Below the pieces are notes generated by a model. It saw only the letters and a list, made by a program, of their open reading frames with translations, ran no database searches and was not told the origin of the DNA. The translations under genes were made by a program, and so were the position numbers. Shown here in pieces: positions 1 to 12,040 of a DNA stretch of 64,000 bases; positions within the stretch are counted from its first letter, which is position 1; each line of letters starts with the position of its first letter. The stretch covers positions 20,150,001 to 20,214,000 of the forward strand of contig JABWDB010000004.1 in NCBI GenBank assembly GCA_019614645.1, read 5' to 3'. The stretch comes from Stratiolaelaps scimitus (Eukaryota; Arthropoda; Arachnida; Mesostigmata; Laelapidae).

Positions 1-426
1 ACTCTGAAAACCCTGCCTAACCACATTTGTATAGAGACTTCGTCCGCCAAACTCGAAAGGTTAACTTAAGCATTGGCGCAGCGGTTTCAAATGCCCTCCA
101 TGCAGGACAATAAGCGCGAAACCAATCTGCTATATTGATTGTGAATCTGCTTGTTAGTGACATTGGAGTTTCGGAAGCCGATAAGGAGAGGAAATGCAGG
201 AATCACGACAAAGAGACCAGTGGTGCCTCATGCCGCATGTAGTACTTGCAGAAGAGCTACGTCTACGTTTTGTATTGTACAATTGCGTACAAACGTACAA
301 GCGAAAATTGAACAGCCTGATTTCCACCTCATTAATCACGCTAACGAGTACAACACTCGACTAAACACACGTCTACACCGGAAGCCATTATCAAGTTCTG
401 TTAAAAGCACCAAGTAAAGTTATTAT

Positions 427-434
427 TATAAGAG
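427..434 (+). promoter_or_regulatory. Putative TATA box of the His/Gly-rich peptide gene
   Basis: TATAAGAG lies 92 nt upstream of the candidate ATG at 519. The two related peptide genes further right have TATA boxes 89 and 88 nt before their start codons, so the spacing supports this as a core promoter. If the true first exon lies outside the window, this match would be chance. Confidence 0.4.
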
Positions 435-518
435 TCCTATGGTCGTTACCCGTCTATAGTATCAACGTTGATTGGACGATTCTGCTGCTCCATCTGATTT
501 CATGATTCCCGATGCCCA

Positions 519-1204
519 ATGCGCCGATGGGTCCTACCCCAGTTGAGTGCGATCTTGTCCGCAGCCTTTGTCCTGGTTCAATGCGCCCTACTCGCGTCGG
601 CGTTCTTCCACATCGGATTCGGGCACCATCACCATCATCATGGCCACGGTTGGGGCTATCCAGGATACTACGGGGGATATGGAGGCTGGGGAGGGTAAGC
701 TTGACTATTTCAAGTATTTAAGAAGAATTTCAGAAGAACAAGCATCTTCTTCTCATTTTTGGACAAGATTTGTTTATGATGCCCCCTAGGGCTAATGCCC
801 TACAAAGTCAATGATGGATTTACACTTCTCGAAGGAAAATTAGCTAGTTGGAGCGTATTTAGGCTTAGCTGTGACCTGAAACTGTTCAATACTGCCCTAC
901 CTATTTATTGTGCGTGCGTCGTTGCATCAAATGTTGTTTAACGTACAATGTGGTGAACAGAGGTCGCCGATATGTCATCGAGCAAAATATACCAGAAACC
1001 AATTTCAATTCTAGAAATGTTCCGTGTATTGATACTGTGTGTGCTAGTGGTGTCAAGCCGGAGCAGCAGCAAATTAATTATAAGCTATTGATAAGTGTAT
1101 CGCTCACATGTGTACGCTCATCTTTCAGATATAGTGATTACTACAGCCCGTACCATTGGCATGGTCATCACCACCACCATCATCACGGACATTACTGGCG
1201 CTAA
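519..1204 (+). CDS. Small secreted histidine/glycine-rich peptide (two visible exons)
   Basis: Exons 519-694 and 1129-1204 join across a GTAAGC donor and a tttcag acceptor, keeping frame (GG|A = Gly), and give an 83-aa product. Residues about 9-28 form a hydrophobic signal peptide (AILSAAFVLVQCALLASA). The mature part has a run of six His, then a GYPGYYGGYGGWGGY block, then a run of seven His, ending GHYWR. Such His clusters can bind Cu/Zn, and Gly/Tyr-rich blocks occur in cuticle proteins and arthropod Gly-rich antimicrobial peptides; the role here is inference. The start is uncertain. An ATG at 519 is in frame, but a cag acceptor at 540-542 would begin a phase-0 exon at 543, as in the paralogues, with a first exon beyond the left edge. 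Two out-of-frame ATGs (502, 512) precede 519. Confidence 0.6.
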
Positions 1205-3228
1205 TTTTTATAACTTGCATTCATGTTAATTATAAATGCGTTTTAATCAGTACAATTTGCCACTTTCGGACTAACAATGTCCGTCCACAATTCATTCGAA
1301 TGGAAGATCTCTCTACGCCATTTCACGCTGTGACATACTCACCGCAGCGGCTTCCCATGCGGGTTCCATTAACCAGCTGAACGAAATCCTCGATTCGTTA
1401 TGAACTGATGTACTGAAGTGCATTAATGAAGTGCTAAATAATATACTACGATGATAGTGATGATGAGGCGCGTATCGCATTGAACTTCGACGCTTGGAGC
1501 TGTCTTCGCAAGGCTTTACGCATTTTTCTTTTACAAAACAAAGCATCTATATTTTGCAGAGGACTATCGAGGCGTAAATACGATAGAGGCAAGCATGATA
1601 GACGCGCTGTGGAAAATTTCGTTGACAATACAACAATAAAGAACGCGTTCATGTGTTGCATTTACTATGCTGACATTTTTCTTTGTTATATAGGCAGTTA
1701 TCTCGTATACAGAGTTCAGCCCGATAATACAGAATTGACATGTTCATTCATCCTGCTTTCCTGCATATCTATGTGTGCGGTGCCTAATCAATATACTCTC
1801 CTATTTCCTGTCCATCGTGTTTGACATTGAGTACGAATAAATTCAGAACTTAATTGTGACATTCAGTAATTATAAAAAGTACTTGAATGTGATTAATTGT
1901 GAAAATGACATTGCTAGAATAGCTCTCACATCGTCGGTGTAGAAATACGTATGGCGTTGTTCTCGGCGGCGCATACGGGAGATCCTTTATATTCAGCAGG
2001 TTCATTGTGCAGTGCGCAATGATGGACCCAAGTCTACGTTCCGGAAAACACACAGCAATATCAAATCAGTATCGATGAATCTGTTGGGACGCTGAAAGGA
2101 ATATACTTATCGATATCTCTATATCTGTACATGGCATATTCATTCATATTCTACGATGCCACGCTGTTCTCGCTGACAAGGTACATATGCCCGTTCGGTC
2201 TAGTTACGGGAAGAAAGTTGAACACGAGAAAAACATCGCAAGAATTACGGTAGCAAGGTTCCGATTGGTGTATTCACTGATAGAGCAAACGCGAACAGTG
2301 CAATCTATATCAATCAATAATGTATGGATTATATAAATACGCCCACAATAACGGTAAACCACCTCGAGTGTTATGTACAGATTGTGTGAGACGCGAGCAA
2401 TCGCGTTTGTTTATGCCATTGTGTGGCTGGAGGGAAACTTCTGAATACGTCTTGGTGCGAGCTGCGTTAAATAATTTCGCCGTTTGCGCTCCATTCGTTT
2501 GCAGTCGTTAAAATCATGTCTATGAAACGATAAGTATACTGCTATTCATCCTAGTCATGGTCCCCTGATGATATCCACACTGACTTCCAACGCCAGGGAT
2601 AACTACCAAGATAAAAAAACAAGACGCCCCTTCTTCGTCAATTGAAGATTCATGTCCAGTCTATCTCGGGATCGGATCGGGCGGTCCGGTAACGTCCGGT
2701 GACTGGACGTCACAACACCACTATCTCTGCATCATCAGCACACGAAGAAGTTTGAAGATCGTCCCGTTGCGTAATGTGTGATTACTTTTTATTGTTGCGT
2801 CGCTCAAATGTGTCCCGCACATATAGATCTTATCACCGAACGACAATAATCAACCGCCATGCACGGCTTAAATCTTAAGCATTATTGAATTGCGTGCTGT
2901 TTTGATGCGGTGCGTTACAAAGCATCATTGTTCAGCACAGTATGCTAATTGTCAAATTGACAATATGCCGTCGTAGAGACAAGAACCGCTAGCGCTTTTG
3001 TTATGGAAGCCAACCACGAGAGTTAGTCTAAGAGAGTTGTTTGAAACGTGCTGCTGCTGCTGTTGAGAGCAGTAAAAAATGGATGAAGAAGAGCTCAAGC
3101 CAAATATAAAGTATTACGCGATAGTGGCGTACGAACGGGTGCACGTTTCTTAAAGTGAGCCAATTATCAAAACATCTGAAGCTTAGTCATAGATTAATAG
3201 TTCGGCTATGAAAAGGGGGGGGAGGGGG

Positions 3229-3298
3229 CTTTCAGGCTGACCCTCAGTCAACATTTAACGTTCACGGTACTGCTTTTAGCATTGCTTCGGCTATATTC
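3229..3298 (-). repeat. Interspersed repeat (SINE-like) fragment, 3' core only
   Basis: On the reverse strand it reads gaagcaatgc, gcagtaccgtgaacgttaaa, tgttgactgagggtcag. This matches the 3' core of the copy at 4540-4704. The B-box part is missing, so it is a 5'-truncated copy. Confidence 0.65.
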
Positions 3299-3603
3299 GA
3301 GCGACAACGAACAAGGGACCTCAGTCGTAACAGCGAGCTGGAAAATATACTCGGTCGAGCCGCCGCTGGGGCGTGTAAATTCATATTTATTTACAGTTAG
3401 TCCTTTAAGTATGTCAGAACTTTAGATAATGGGATGAAACGATTCTAATAGAAACATCCAATCATGTTTGGCTGCTGCTATCGTTTAGTGACGATGCAGT
3501 TTGAAGAATCGAACGAATAGTTTTAGATTTTCGAAAATCCCGTTTTCTCCTTGTTGAATTACCTTGATTGTGATTTACGTTTACATGAAGTTAAAATAGT
3601 GAA

Positions 3604-3604
3604 G

Positions 3605-3635
<31 letters not shown>

Positions 3636-3646
3636 TATATATATAG
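3604..3646. repeat. (TA)n microsatellite, interrupted
   Basis: Alternating TA with a few interruptions over about 43 bp. Similar tracts recur throughout the window. Confidence 0.9.
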
Positions 3647-4524
3647 CATTTTAGACCAATTTAATTCAAAATGCCATAAACTAACCTGGAACGAAGACAA
3701 GTTCCCCTACAGGCTTGTCAATGACGCTTCGTTTCTGAGCCGTATCATCTAGCCTCCTGCGGCAATCGTTGGAAGATCCGAATGGGTTTCCTCAACAGTG
3801 AAATTGTATGATTTAATCCGAACCGCAATTTAGTGTGAAGCCAGCCGCGAGTTTCTGAAAAGTCAAAACTTCAGGGCTAACCTAAGCAGCAGTGTGTCCA
3901 CTTACCGTTACAGGAATCGCTGCAGTGAATAAATTGTGATCGGGCACGCCAACTTCCCTAGAAGTAAAACTAGTTCCGCTTCAAAATCGAGCCACTAAGT
4001 CAAAGATAGTAGTAATCATTCTTGCACAGTTTAGTGAGAACTTTTATTATTAATAAGCTACGAAAAATGAGCAGCCCTCGGGCCGGCTACACCTGCTAAA
4101 TAAAAATGTATCAGAAAATTATGTTCTGCGAGGCCAGAAAATGAATGTTAACGCTAGTAAATATCAAAAGGCGTCCGTGTAAGCAGGCAGCGCTAATTGC
4201 GCGCGTAAGATTTGTCGGCTCGTTTTGAATATAAGTTCATATGTACATGGGCAGTAGCAGTGTTTGAGATTTATCAAAGAGTAAATCACCCATGTTTTGC
4301 ACGAAAGTCGGCTTGAATTCGTATTTGGTGCTACAAGCCAATTTTCCAGCGGTGCAGACGATTTAAGAGGCAACCACATCTTGGTCAGATACCTTTGATG
4401 AATTTTACTCAGCTATTACTGATTATAGGAAGAATAAGTAGGGTTTTATCATTTGAACGTTGTAAGTTTAAACATTCAGCTGCGACATTATATTGTCGAA
4501 CTTCGTTGGGTTATATTTTGTTAC

Positions 4525-4719
4525 TGTATCAGGGAGTGCACCTACGTGTCTCCCCCGATTGCAAGGCGCACACGAATGCACCACGCCACCGGGTTCGATC
4601 CCCACCGTTGCACATTTGCATTTTAGGGGTCCGTCTTACGAAGCAATGCGAAGGCGGTACCGTGGACGTTAAATGTTGGCTGAGAGTCAGCCCGAAAAAG
4701 TTTATGTATCAGGGAGTGC
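4525..4719 (+). repeat. SINE-like element with 15-bp target-site duplication
   Basis: The 165-bp body (4540-4704) is flanked by perfect direct repeats tgtatcagggagtgc at 4525-4539 and 4705-4719, the mark of target-primed insertion. The head contains gggttcgatcccc at 4591-4603, a close match to the RNA polymerase III B box. The 3' core (gtccgtcttacgaagcaatg, then gtggacgttaaatgttggct, then gagtcagcccg) recurs at 3229, 8571, 15115, 16272 and 23051. There is no poly(A) tail. This is the best-preserved copy in the window. Confidence 0.8.
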
Positions 4720-5750
4720 GTACGTGGAAAAGTTGAACTTCTACACTTGTCATTAACTTTCTATGAGTTATATATATTCACTATCTCAGCAAGCTGCATA
4801 TTGGACTTTAAATATTAAAGTTCTTTAAATTCACTTTGGCAAAGTTAATCATCGAGATCACTCTTGATCATTCGATGTAGGCCAGCTAGCGATATTTAGC
4901 ACTGGTCGGGCTTTGTTTAATGTTCGTTTAAATTAATTACACTTACTACCAGTACACATGTGCGTTGACTAGAAATCAATTGCCAACAATTTGCGCATGG
5001 TCATTGTTGATCACCAGTACAATCTTCATATGTCGCCACTGCGTACTATGATCAATATTATTATTATCATGGTATCATTGCTGCGCTCTCCGATGTTTTT
5101 TTTGTCAGAAATGGCGCATGCATGTACCCGTACGTCGCAGGCCATCTCACTCCACGGTCGGCGCCTCAATGAAATGTGGCATTTCTGTGAGGAGCAATAG
5201 TGTCATTCTGGATGTTTTGGGGGGAAGTCACCAGCAGGGTTGCAGTGTCCCTTGAAAATATTTAAATTATTGTATTTGCCCGACAATCATATACTCCCCT
5301 CTCCTCAAACACTACCTTTCTGATTTTGCTTCACAACGGCTGACCTGGTCAGAACACAACACAGTGTCAACATGGACCCCACGTCAATTATATCACCCGA
5401 GTGTTGACTCCCTACAATATATATATATATATCGGACATTTTCAGTGACGCAATCCTGCATGGCAATACGCATGTGTTGATACGTCTGATACATCAAAAC
5501 ATTTCCTTTCAGCGGCGGCCTTAGTGAAGACATTAGCAATCTATCCTAAATGGCGTCTTGGGTACAATGGTGTCGTCATGTACGTTTTTAGCTTACATGC
5601 AATAAAATCTCAATAGTCCCATAATTATTAATTGATCTCTTTGTCCCATATAGATAATACACAGCTAGGCAAATTACTAATTCCACAAATGGTATCATTA
5701 ATGATAAAATTATCTATCACTAAAAGTCACTTAAAACAAGTACTTGACTG

Positions 5751-5755
5751 AACTG

Positions 5756-5786
<31 letters not shown>

Positions 5787-5797
5787 ATATATCAGTT
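5751..5797. repeat. (TA)n palindrome with unique arms
   Basis: aactgata at the left and tatcagtt at the right enclose an alternating TA tract with one central phase shift. The whole 47 bp is near-perfectly self-complementary and could extrude as a cruciform. Confidence 0.85.
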
Positions 5798-7442
5798 TTT
5801 ACCAGTTATCCCAAATACCAATTTAACGTAACGATTGATTGGGCAACTTAAAAAGACGGCGTGCTCCTATCTAAAATGTATCCCCCTAATCCCCCTATCT
5901 GACCAAGTCTCGAAGCCGTATCAAAGAACTAATCAAGCATCAATTCCAGTTGTATTTTATTCTGCGTACGTCGTTTTTGCCTTTCGGACCCGCTTCGCCG
6001 GTAGTAAGTACAGCACATAGACGAGCTGAAGCGCGTATTTCTTATGGTATTGTTGTATCGAACTGTTGTCAAAACTTCGAAGTGACGCAAAAACATAGCG
6101 TCAATTCAGATTATCACCACATCGTGTCGGCGGACATCATCTTGGCCATTGAACGATACTTGTCATTTTCCTCGACCCAGCAACGGCTATATCGAAGGAA
6201 GCCCACGCGCTGCCTAGCATTAGTCAGCGATTTCTGTCCAGCCAAAAAGAGCGAACTAAGCACCCATATCTAGCACGAATCTGACGTTGTACGGTGCTCA
6301 GTGTTCGGTTTCTGATTTTTGTGCGCAGGGGCAGGGTAACAACAGTCGCGGTAGCGGGGCAACAACGGGAGCAAGGATGTCGTCAGTGAAAACCTTCGTC
6401 GAGACGAAACCATTCTCGTCGATCGGACAGCGTTGCATTGTGATGTTGAGCTGCGAAGCGAACCAGTAGGTGTGAACTAAACACGTTTTCGCAGCGTGCC
6501 ACCACAAGGCAATTGTACAATAAAACGTCGACTTTGATATGCGATACAACGGCAATTACAAGTGGGGCAGATATTCCGCTATTTCGATTCACGTACACGA
6601 GACAGCCACAACGGCGTGTCTGTGCCAACCTATAAAGTGGCAGGTTGTCGTCGGCGATTTTATTTACGATCACAGGTAGCAGCACACAGCTATCATTAAT
6701 TTAATGGCGCGCGGTGACAAATTAACTGAGAACAAAAACTGCTACAGTTGCTACTGACTCGCTATCGCGGATCGCTCTGTGGTGAAAATTTGTAGAACAA
6801 TACAATTAGCTCGTCCTGGTGCCGACCAGACGCAGGCAAGCCCAGTCTCTCTACTGGGTTTTCTTTGTTCATTCGTGCGCAGAAATGATTCGCCGCTGAT
6901 TTTTTTTTGTTCGAATATTTCTGTTTTTCTGGGGCCATGTCCGCGCGGACCGCGCCGCACATTGTAGCTACGCCAATCATACAGGCGTGAGTGTTATGAA
7001 CGTGCAGTGTGTTCGTCCGCGTGTGTGTGTGTCTGGTGTTCTTGCGGGAGCTCGTGTTTCTGTATGACAACGTGGAAACGGGTGAGTAGACACCCAGACG
7101 GAAAACCCTATCGCGCGCTGGCGGCGGCGGCGGCAGTAGCGACTCGAGGCAGTTAGTTGACACAGGCAGTAGGCAGACGGGCGCTCTGTGAGCTATCGAG
7201 GGCGAGGAAGCAAGGTCCTTGTTCTTGGCGTTACGTCGCTGCGTTGCGTTGGCGGAGATCCGGCGAGCGAGGGATCGGCTGCGGTAGCACCCGATCGGCC
7301 CGTCCATCCGTGCGCTTACGCGGTGCGCTACCTGTGATGTCCGTCCAGCGAGACTCAGCTCCCCCCGCCCCCCCCGAACAGCCATCCACCCCTAGTCACT
7401 CCTCACTCAGCGCAGTGCACAACTACTGTTACTGGTACTACC

Positions 7443-7450
7443 TATAAAAG
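7443..7450 (+). promoter_or_regulatory. TATA box of Gly-rich peptide gene A
   Basis: TATAAAAG, 89 nt before the ATG at 7532. Transcription would start around 7473-7480 (ccacagttgc), leaving a short 5' leader of about 55 nt. Confidence 0.75.
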
Positions 7451-7531
7451 CGTCCACGAGCGGTGGATACCACACCACAGTTGCAAGTGTGCAGTAACGG
7501 TACAAGTGACCTAGCTTACCGCATTAGGAAT

Positions 7532-8275
7532 ATGAAGGCTGTTGTAAGTATCGCCCTCTCGTGTCTCGTCCATGTGCACGAACATACATCAATAGAGTTC
7601 GATACTCAAACGAAAAGATGTATAGTGGATAGAGAACCACGAGTCGACACGTAGACTGCTAAGAATGATTGAGATCGAGGATGTACTAGAATAGATGCTC
7701 GGCAGAATAGCTTGCGATCACGGCTGTGTTGAAGGCTCAAACGTTCGTTGTAAGTCTGCAAGCAGTATCGTGGAACAGCTGTATGGTATGGCACCCGATA
7801 CTTGCAATATGACTGCCGAATACGACAATTAATGTGGATGAACACTTGCCGGGCAGTTAACAGAATCAGCTAAATCTCTATCACCTGCAATACAACAGTG
7901 CACAGTGGCCACGGCGCCAAAAACCCTATCAGTGTAGCTATTATTATTATTCTTATTATTGTACAATGCATACATATTATAATCGTTTCTTCATTTATTT
8001 CACAGACCCTCGTTGTTCTGGCTGCTCTGGCCGCTGTCACCATCGCCGGCCACCTCGGCTACGGCGGATACGGCCTCGGTTACGGCGGATACGGAGGCTT
8101 CGGCTATGGTGGATATGGTCATGGTTATGGCTACCCTGTAGGACGCGCCTTCTCGTACGGGTCCAAGATCAGCCACGGACATGGCTATGGTATCGGTTAC
8201 GGAAAGATTGGTGGATATGGTCTTGGGTACGGTCACGGCATCGGCTTCGGTTACGGCCTTGGGCTTCACGGCTAA
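7532..8275 (+). CDS. Gly/Tyr/His-rich secreted peptide A (two exons)
   Basis: Exon 1 is 7532-7543 (ATG AAG GCT GTT, then donor gtaagt). Exon 2 is 8006-8275 after tttcacag. The phase-0 join gives a 93-aa protein. Residues 1 to about 18 are a signal peptide (MKAVTLVVLAALAAVTIAG), followed by GYG/GHG repeats and the less repetitive core GYPVGRAFSYGSKISHGHG. Tandem GYG in short secreted proteins is typical of cuticle proteins and of Gly-rich antimicrobial peptides such as spider acanthoscurrins; which applies cannot be told from sequence. A TATA box precedes it and AATAAA follows at 8368. Its nearest relative is the gene at 12041-12953, with the same exon structure and core. Confidence 0.85.
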
Positions 8276-8367
8276 ATGATCCATCTCTGAATCCGCAACC
8301 TGAATGAGCCTGGCCGACCGCAGCTCTCCTAATGTGATGTTTATTAAATGTGTTGTATAAAAATGTT

Positions 8368-8373
8368 AATAAA
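8368..8373 (+). terminator. Poly(A) signal of Gly-rich peptide gene A
   Basis: AATAAA about 93 nt after the stop codon, the expected distance for a short 3' UTR. Confidence 0.7.
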
Positions 8374-8570
8374 TCACATTGATTTTGCCATCCTGTAGAA
8401 ATTCCGCTCTACTTTTTCGAACGAATGCAAATGCCTTAGTGTTCGATGTTCCTGCTATACTCGAAAAGGGGTCGCCGTAACTCGTACGTACCGGGTGTCT
8501 GAATCAGGTTGGCAGTGAATTCAGCACAATGCTGCTCAAGAGTTCTCTGCGTCGGCCACTGCCTAAAGAG

Positions 8571-8665
8571 TAAATTTCGCCGGGCGGACTCACAAACAAC
8601 ATTTAACGTCCGCGGTAAATGCTTTCAGTTACTGCGTGTCATTTTCAAGCTCGCCTCGAAGATAA
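8571..8665 (-). repeat. Interspersed repeat (SINE-like) fragment, divergent
   Basis: The reverse strand reads gcagtaactgaaagcattta, ccgcggacgttaaatgttg, then gtgagtccgcccggcgaaat. This aligns with the 3' core of the 4540-4704 element. The right boundary is approximate. Confidence 0.55.
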
Positions 8666-10922
8666 ATGGCGAAATCAAGCCCACATTCTCGTAGGCCAAT
8701 TGATAAGAGTTACACATTGAAATGTCTGATTTCAAACCGATTTAAAGGCAACGATAGGATTCTCGGCGACGGCAAAAAAACTGAACGAAACCGGCGCGTT
8801 ATTTTTCGTTGTTAAGCCACAAGGGTTCCACAAAGGTTCCACAAAAAAAACAGTCAATGTTATGATTTGTCTTTATCCGGCCTCGGTAGTTTGTTTCATC
8901 AAACTGTCCGTATTGAATTATTGCTTCCAGTTCCTGAATCTCCACCTATGCTAGGCCAGTTGTCCTGATACGAGGTTGGCCAAATGCCGGCCTTGTATTC
9001 AGATCACGCCCGGGTAATAGACGAATGATAGCCTCCGAAAGCCAGTTTGAAGGCTGATGTGGTGTGGTCCACATGCTATTGTATTTACATGATAGAATGA
9101 AATAACACAATATCCACTATTTGTACTCTGAAATATACGACATACAGGGTAGTATGACAGGAAGATAGTTACGGCACACCCTGTGCGAATACCGTGAGTG
9201 GTGCGTTTTCCTTGCTACCCAGAAGCGCACTACGTTCCCATGCTTCGTCTAGCTTTACGATTAGAGAGCAGGTCCTTTCAGGGTCCTTCCGCTGTAAGTG
9301 CAACGTTTTGAAGGCAACTACAGCAAGTGGGCTCATTCAATTGCTCCCGCATCTTCTACTGACGTGAGTTGCACAAGCTGCACATCCGAGGTGCGGCGGT
9401 TACGCGGGCGTCAGGGAGTTGGTCAGAGGCCGACGACTGGCCAGCGACTGGCCACCGACCTTTAGGAACAGAAAAGGAAGAGGGCAGCGACACAGCGCGG
9501 CGGATATTGCAAATGCGTTCGACTTTACTTCTGGCCCACGTTTGTTCTGCTTCTCGTTTGCTTGCTTGCCTTGTTCCAGGCCCCAGCTCGACCTGATACC
9601 AAATACTGGCTGGGTAGGTAAACAGCAGGAGAGGAAAGTGAAGGCCAATGGAACCGTGTGGCGTTGCACATCACTTCATCCATCACAGGACACGATGGGT
9701 CGCGGTGAAGAAAAATGTGACGCAGGCCCACCACGCTGACATAGACTGACGGATAGGAATGAAATTGTAAAACGTGACCGATAATGTATCTTAGTGTTCG
9801 CCAATTGCCTGGCACTTTCATTTTGATGGCCCGTAAGCGAACGAAACGAATTTCAAGCTTCCTTTTCAGCGTAGGTTCTTGCGAACAATAACTTGTATAT
9901 ATATATATAAGAGCCAGGTATCTAGGTGAGGTTAAGAATACAGGAGATCGACTGAGAGGCCTCGCCAACGGCCGTTCCTACTCTTTAATCTCTGATGAAC
10001 TAGCAAATCACAATTGTGAAGTTCGAGCTCGCGTTAAGCTCTGGTTATTACCATCGTTATATGATACTTCCCTCGCTCTTCGTATGCGTTATGTACGTGT
10101 GCGTTCCCTGGTTGTGAGGGCGGAGGCCGCAGGTTAGAGCATCTGCGATGCGACGTCTGGTTTCTCCCCCTTTGGGTCAAGCTTTTGGGCTTACATTTAT
10201 TTGTGTGATGTGCTTTATAAAAATCATTTAAAGCTATTGACGCATATTGTATGCTTGTCGTAGATAACAATGCATGGAATATGATTTGAGTACATATGAT
10301 CCTCCGTTGGCACTTTCTCCAATGAAATCCATCATACAGACTATTAATCTATCCAATGGCAGCATGCAGTTTAAAGGCTAGCTTCGCTTTTATATGGAAT
10401 ACTATGCTAAACCTGTTTTCACAAATTAAACATTCAAAACTATGGTGACCCAACCGATACGCTGCTGGTACCTCCCGTGCAGGAGGATGGATCCTTGTAA
10501 AATCCTTTGAGTCCGCTACCCGACTTAGAGGAACTCGACTTCAAGAAAATAAGGATATGCCTTCTCGACAAATAGACTTAAAAATAATTATGGACGAAAT
10601 AGAAATTGTGTAGTCATTTTATATAATTTTTGTTCATGCATTGAGGTTCGGTGTAGGCTGGTTTAACTTTTAGGAGAATTTCAAAGTATATAACAGTATA
10701 ACTAGAGACCTACTTTGGCAGCCTATCTTATAATAGTAATGCATCCAGCTACACACATTACAGAGAGCGAGAAAGATAGAGTCTCACCGAGGCGGCGGAC
10801 TCTGGCGACGTGTTCCGATCAATTGTGTCCCATCCGAACGCGATGCATGTACAGTGAATAGGACAATTTAGTATGTACCCAGACCTTCGTGGCGGCGGCT
10901 ATTGTGTCGCGGTCTGGTTGGC

Positions 10923-11066
10923 TCAACTTGCTTGTGCTTGTACTAGGCAAGCGTTCATGGTCTCCTCAAGCCTCCTCCGAGCCGAGATCCGCTGATCTAG
11001 CACACTGGCTTGGGTGACCTCCATCACCTCTGCCTTCAGCTGACACTGGCATTCATTGGAGAAGTG
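10923..11066 (-). other. Short open frame of coding-like composition, status unknown
   Basis: From the tag at 11067-11069 the reverse strand gives 47 codons before TGA. The product begins HFSNECQCQLKAE and continues with charged, Leu/Ala-rich sequence (RISARRRLEET). It has no ATG near its start, so it would have to be a terminal exon or a fragment of an old mobile element. I do not recognise the family. Confidence 0.2.
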
Positions 11067-11952
11067 CTACTCACTACCGAGGGCCCGAGCCAGCATAGGT
11101 GACGCTGACAAATCGAAAGACAGCACAAGGTCACATTACGATTCTAGATGGAAAAAACGAATGAATCGACCCCGAAGTTTCGCAGAGCTACTCACTGCTA
11201 ATGCTGCTGCACTCTTCTATAGGTGATGGATGACAATGGGAGATAGCGATGGAAACGCAGCAAGTCGATGTTAGCCCGTCGACATATAACTTTGATAAGA
11301 GATTAATTAACAATAAGAGATATAATCCACGATTAGTACCATCTCCACTTTAAAGGGAATCCTCTTAAAGTAAAGTGGCACATACACGTACGCGTTTACA
11401 AAACATCGATCGTGTGCGATATGGAGACCACGACCCCTTAGAGTTGCGGCTATTTACCTCTGGCGGCGTTATCTCGAGAAACGTGGGAACTATTGCAAAA
11501 GTCGAAAAGAAACGATAACTGGCATGATAACACAGCATTTGCGCAAATGTACAACTGGGCAAGTAGTTATTTTTGCGGCTTCTGGCGTTCATCACCAAGA
11601 ACGATGAAAAGACTAAAAATCGGACTACTTCCTACTCGTGTCGCCAGATAAAGCTAATGGGGATTTTGTAAAAATAATAATATAATTTATATAGATAGAC
11701 GTCTTGAAATAGATAGCAAAAATAAAATAATCATGCGTACTATATACTACGTTTTTATTTAACTGAAAATTCTGATTCAGTTACCGCCCAACAGCAGCAG
11801 CAGCAGCACCACCGCTGTAGAAGCAAACCCGCAGGTAGCGGCCACAACAAAAAAAAAAGAGCAATTTCGCTGAGCACTTCGTTCTCACCTCTCCATATAT
11901 GTGTGAAAGCGCAACTTCTGTGAGGCGGTTACATGAAGACGAATAAAGTGCG

Positions 11953-11960
11953 TATATATA
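11953..11960 (+). promoter_or_regulatory. TATA box of Gly-rich peptide gene B
   Basis: TATATATA, 88 nt before the ATG at 12041. The spacing matches gene A. Confidence 0.6.
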
Positions 11961-12040
11961 CAAGTAAGTGTAGGCACGAAATCTGACAAGCTCCATAGAA
12001 CAATAGTCCCGTGTGCCAATCAAGATAGAAGTTAGAAACG

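Larger units (their letters stand above)
1205..7442. other. Intergenic spacer between His-rich and Gly-rich peptide genes
   Basis: No ORF here shows domain-like composition or splice-compatible exons. The stretch contains two interspersed-repeat copies (3229-3298 reverse, 4540-4704 forward), (TA)n tracts near 3604-3646 and 5420-5432, and a long (TA)n palindrome at 5751-5797. From about 6.3 kb the DNA becomes richer in G+C and CpG up to the promoter at 7443. That accounts for several long overlapping open frames in both strands, including 6762-7385 reverse, which I read as non-coding. Confidence 0.6.
8374..11952. other. Spacer between Gly-rich peptide genes A and B
   Basis: It holds one repeat fragment (8571-8665) and a short reverse-strand open frame of unclear status (10923-11066). 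A CAG run sits near 11792-11806 and a short (TA)n near 9896-9908. The longer open frames around 9369-9968 overlap in several frames and have no recognisable domain, so I do not call them genes. Confidence 0.55.

Noticed and set aside
6762..7385. 207-codon reverse open frame opposite the promoter region of Gly-rich gene A
   Set aside because: It lies in a CpG-rich stretch where several frames are open. Its product is Arg/Ser/Pro-rich with no domain, and it overlaps the TATA-bearing promoter approach.
9525..9968. 147-codon reverse open frame
   Set aside because: No domain, no splice-compatible neighbours, and competing open frames on both strands over the same bases.
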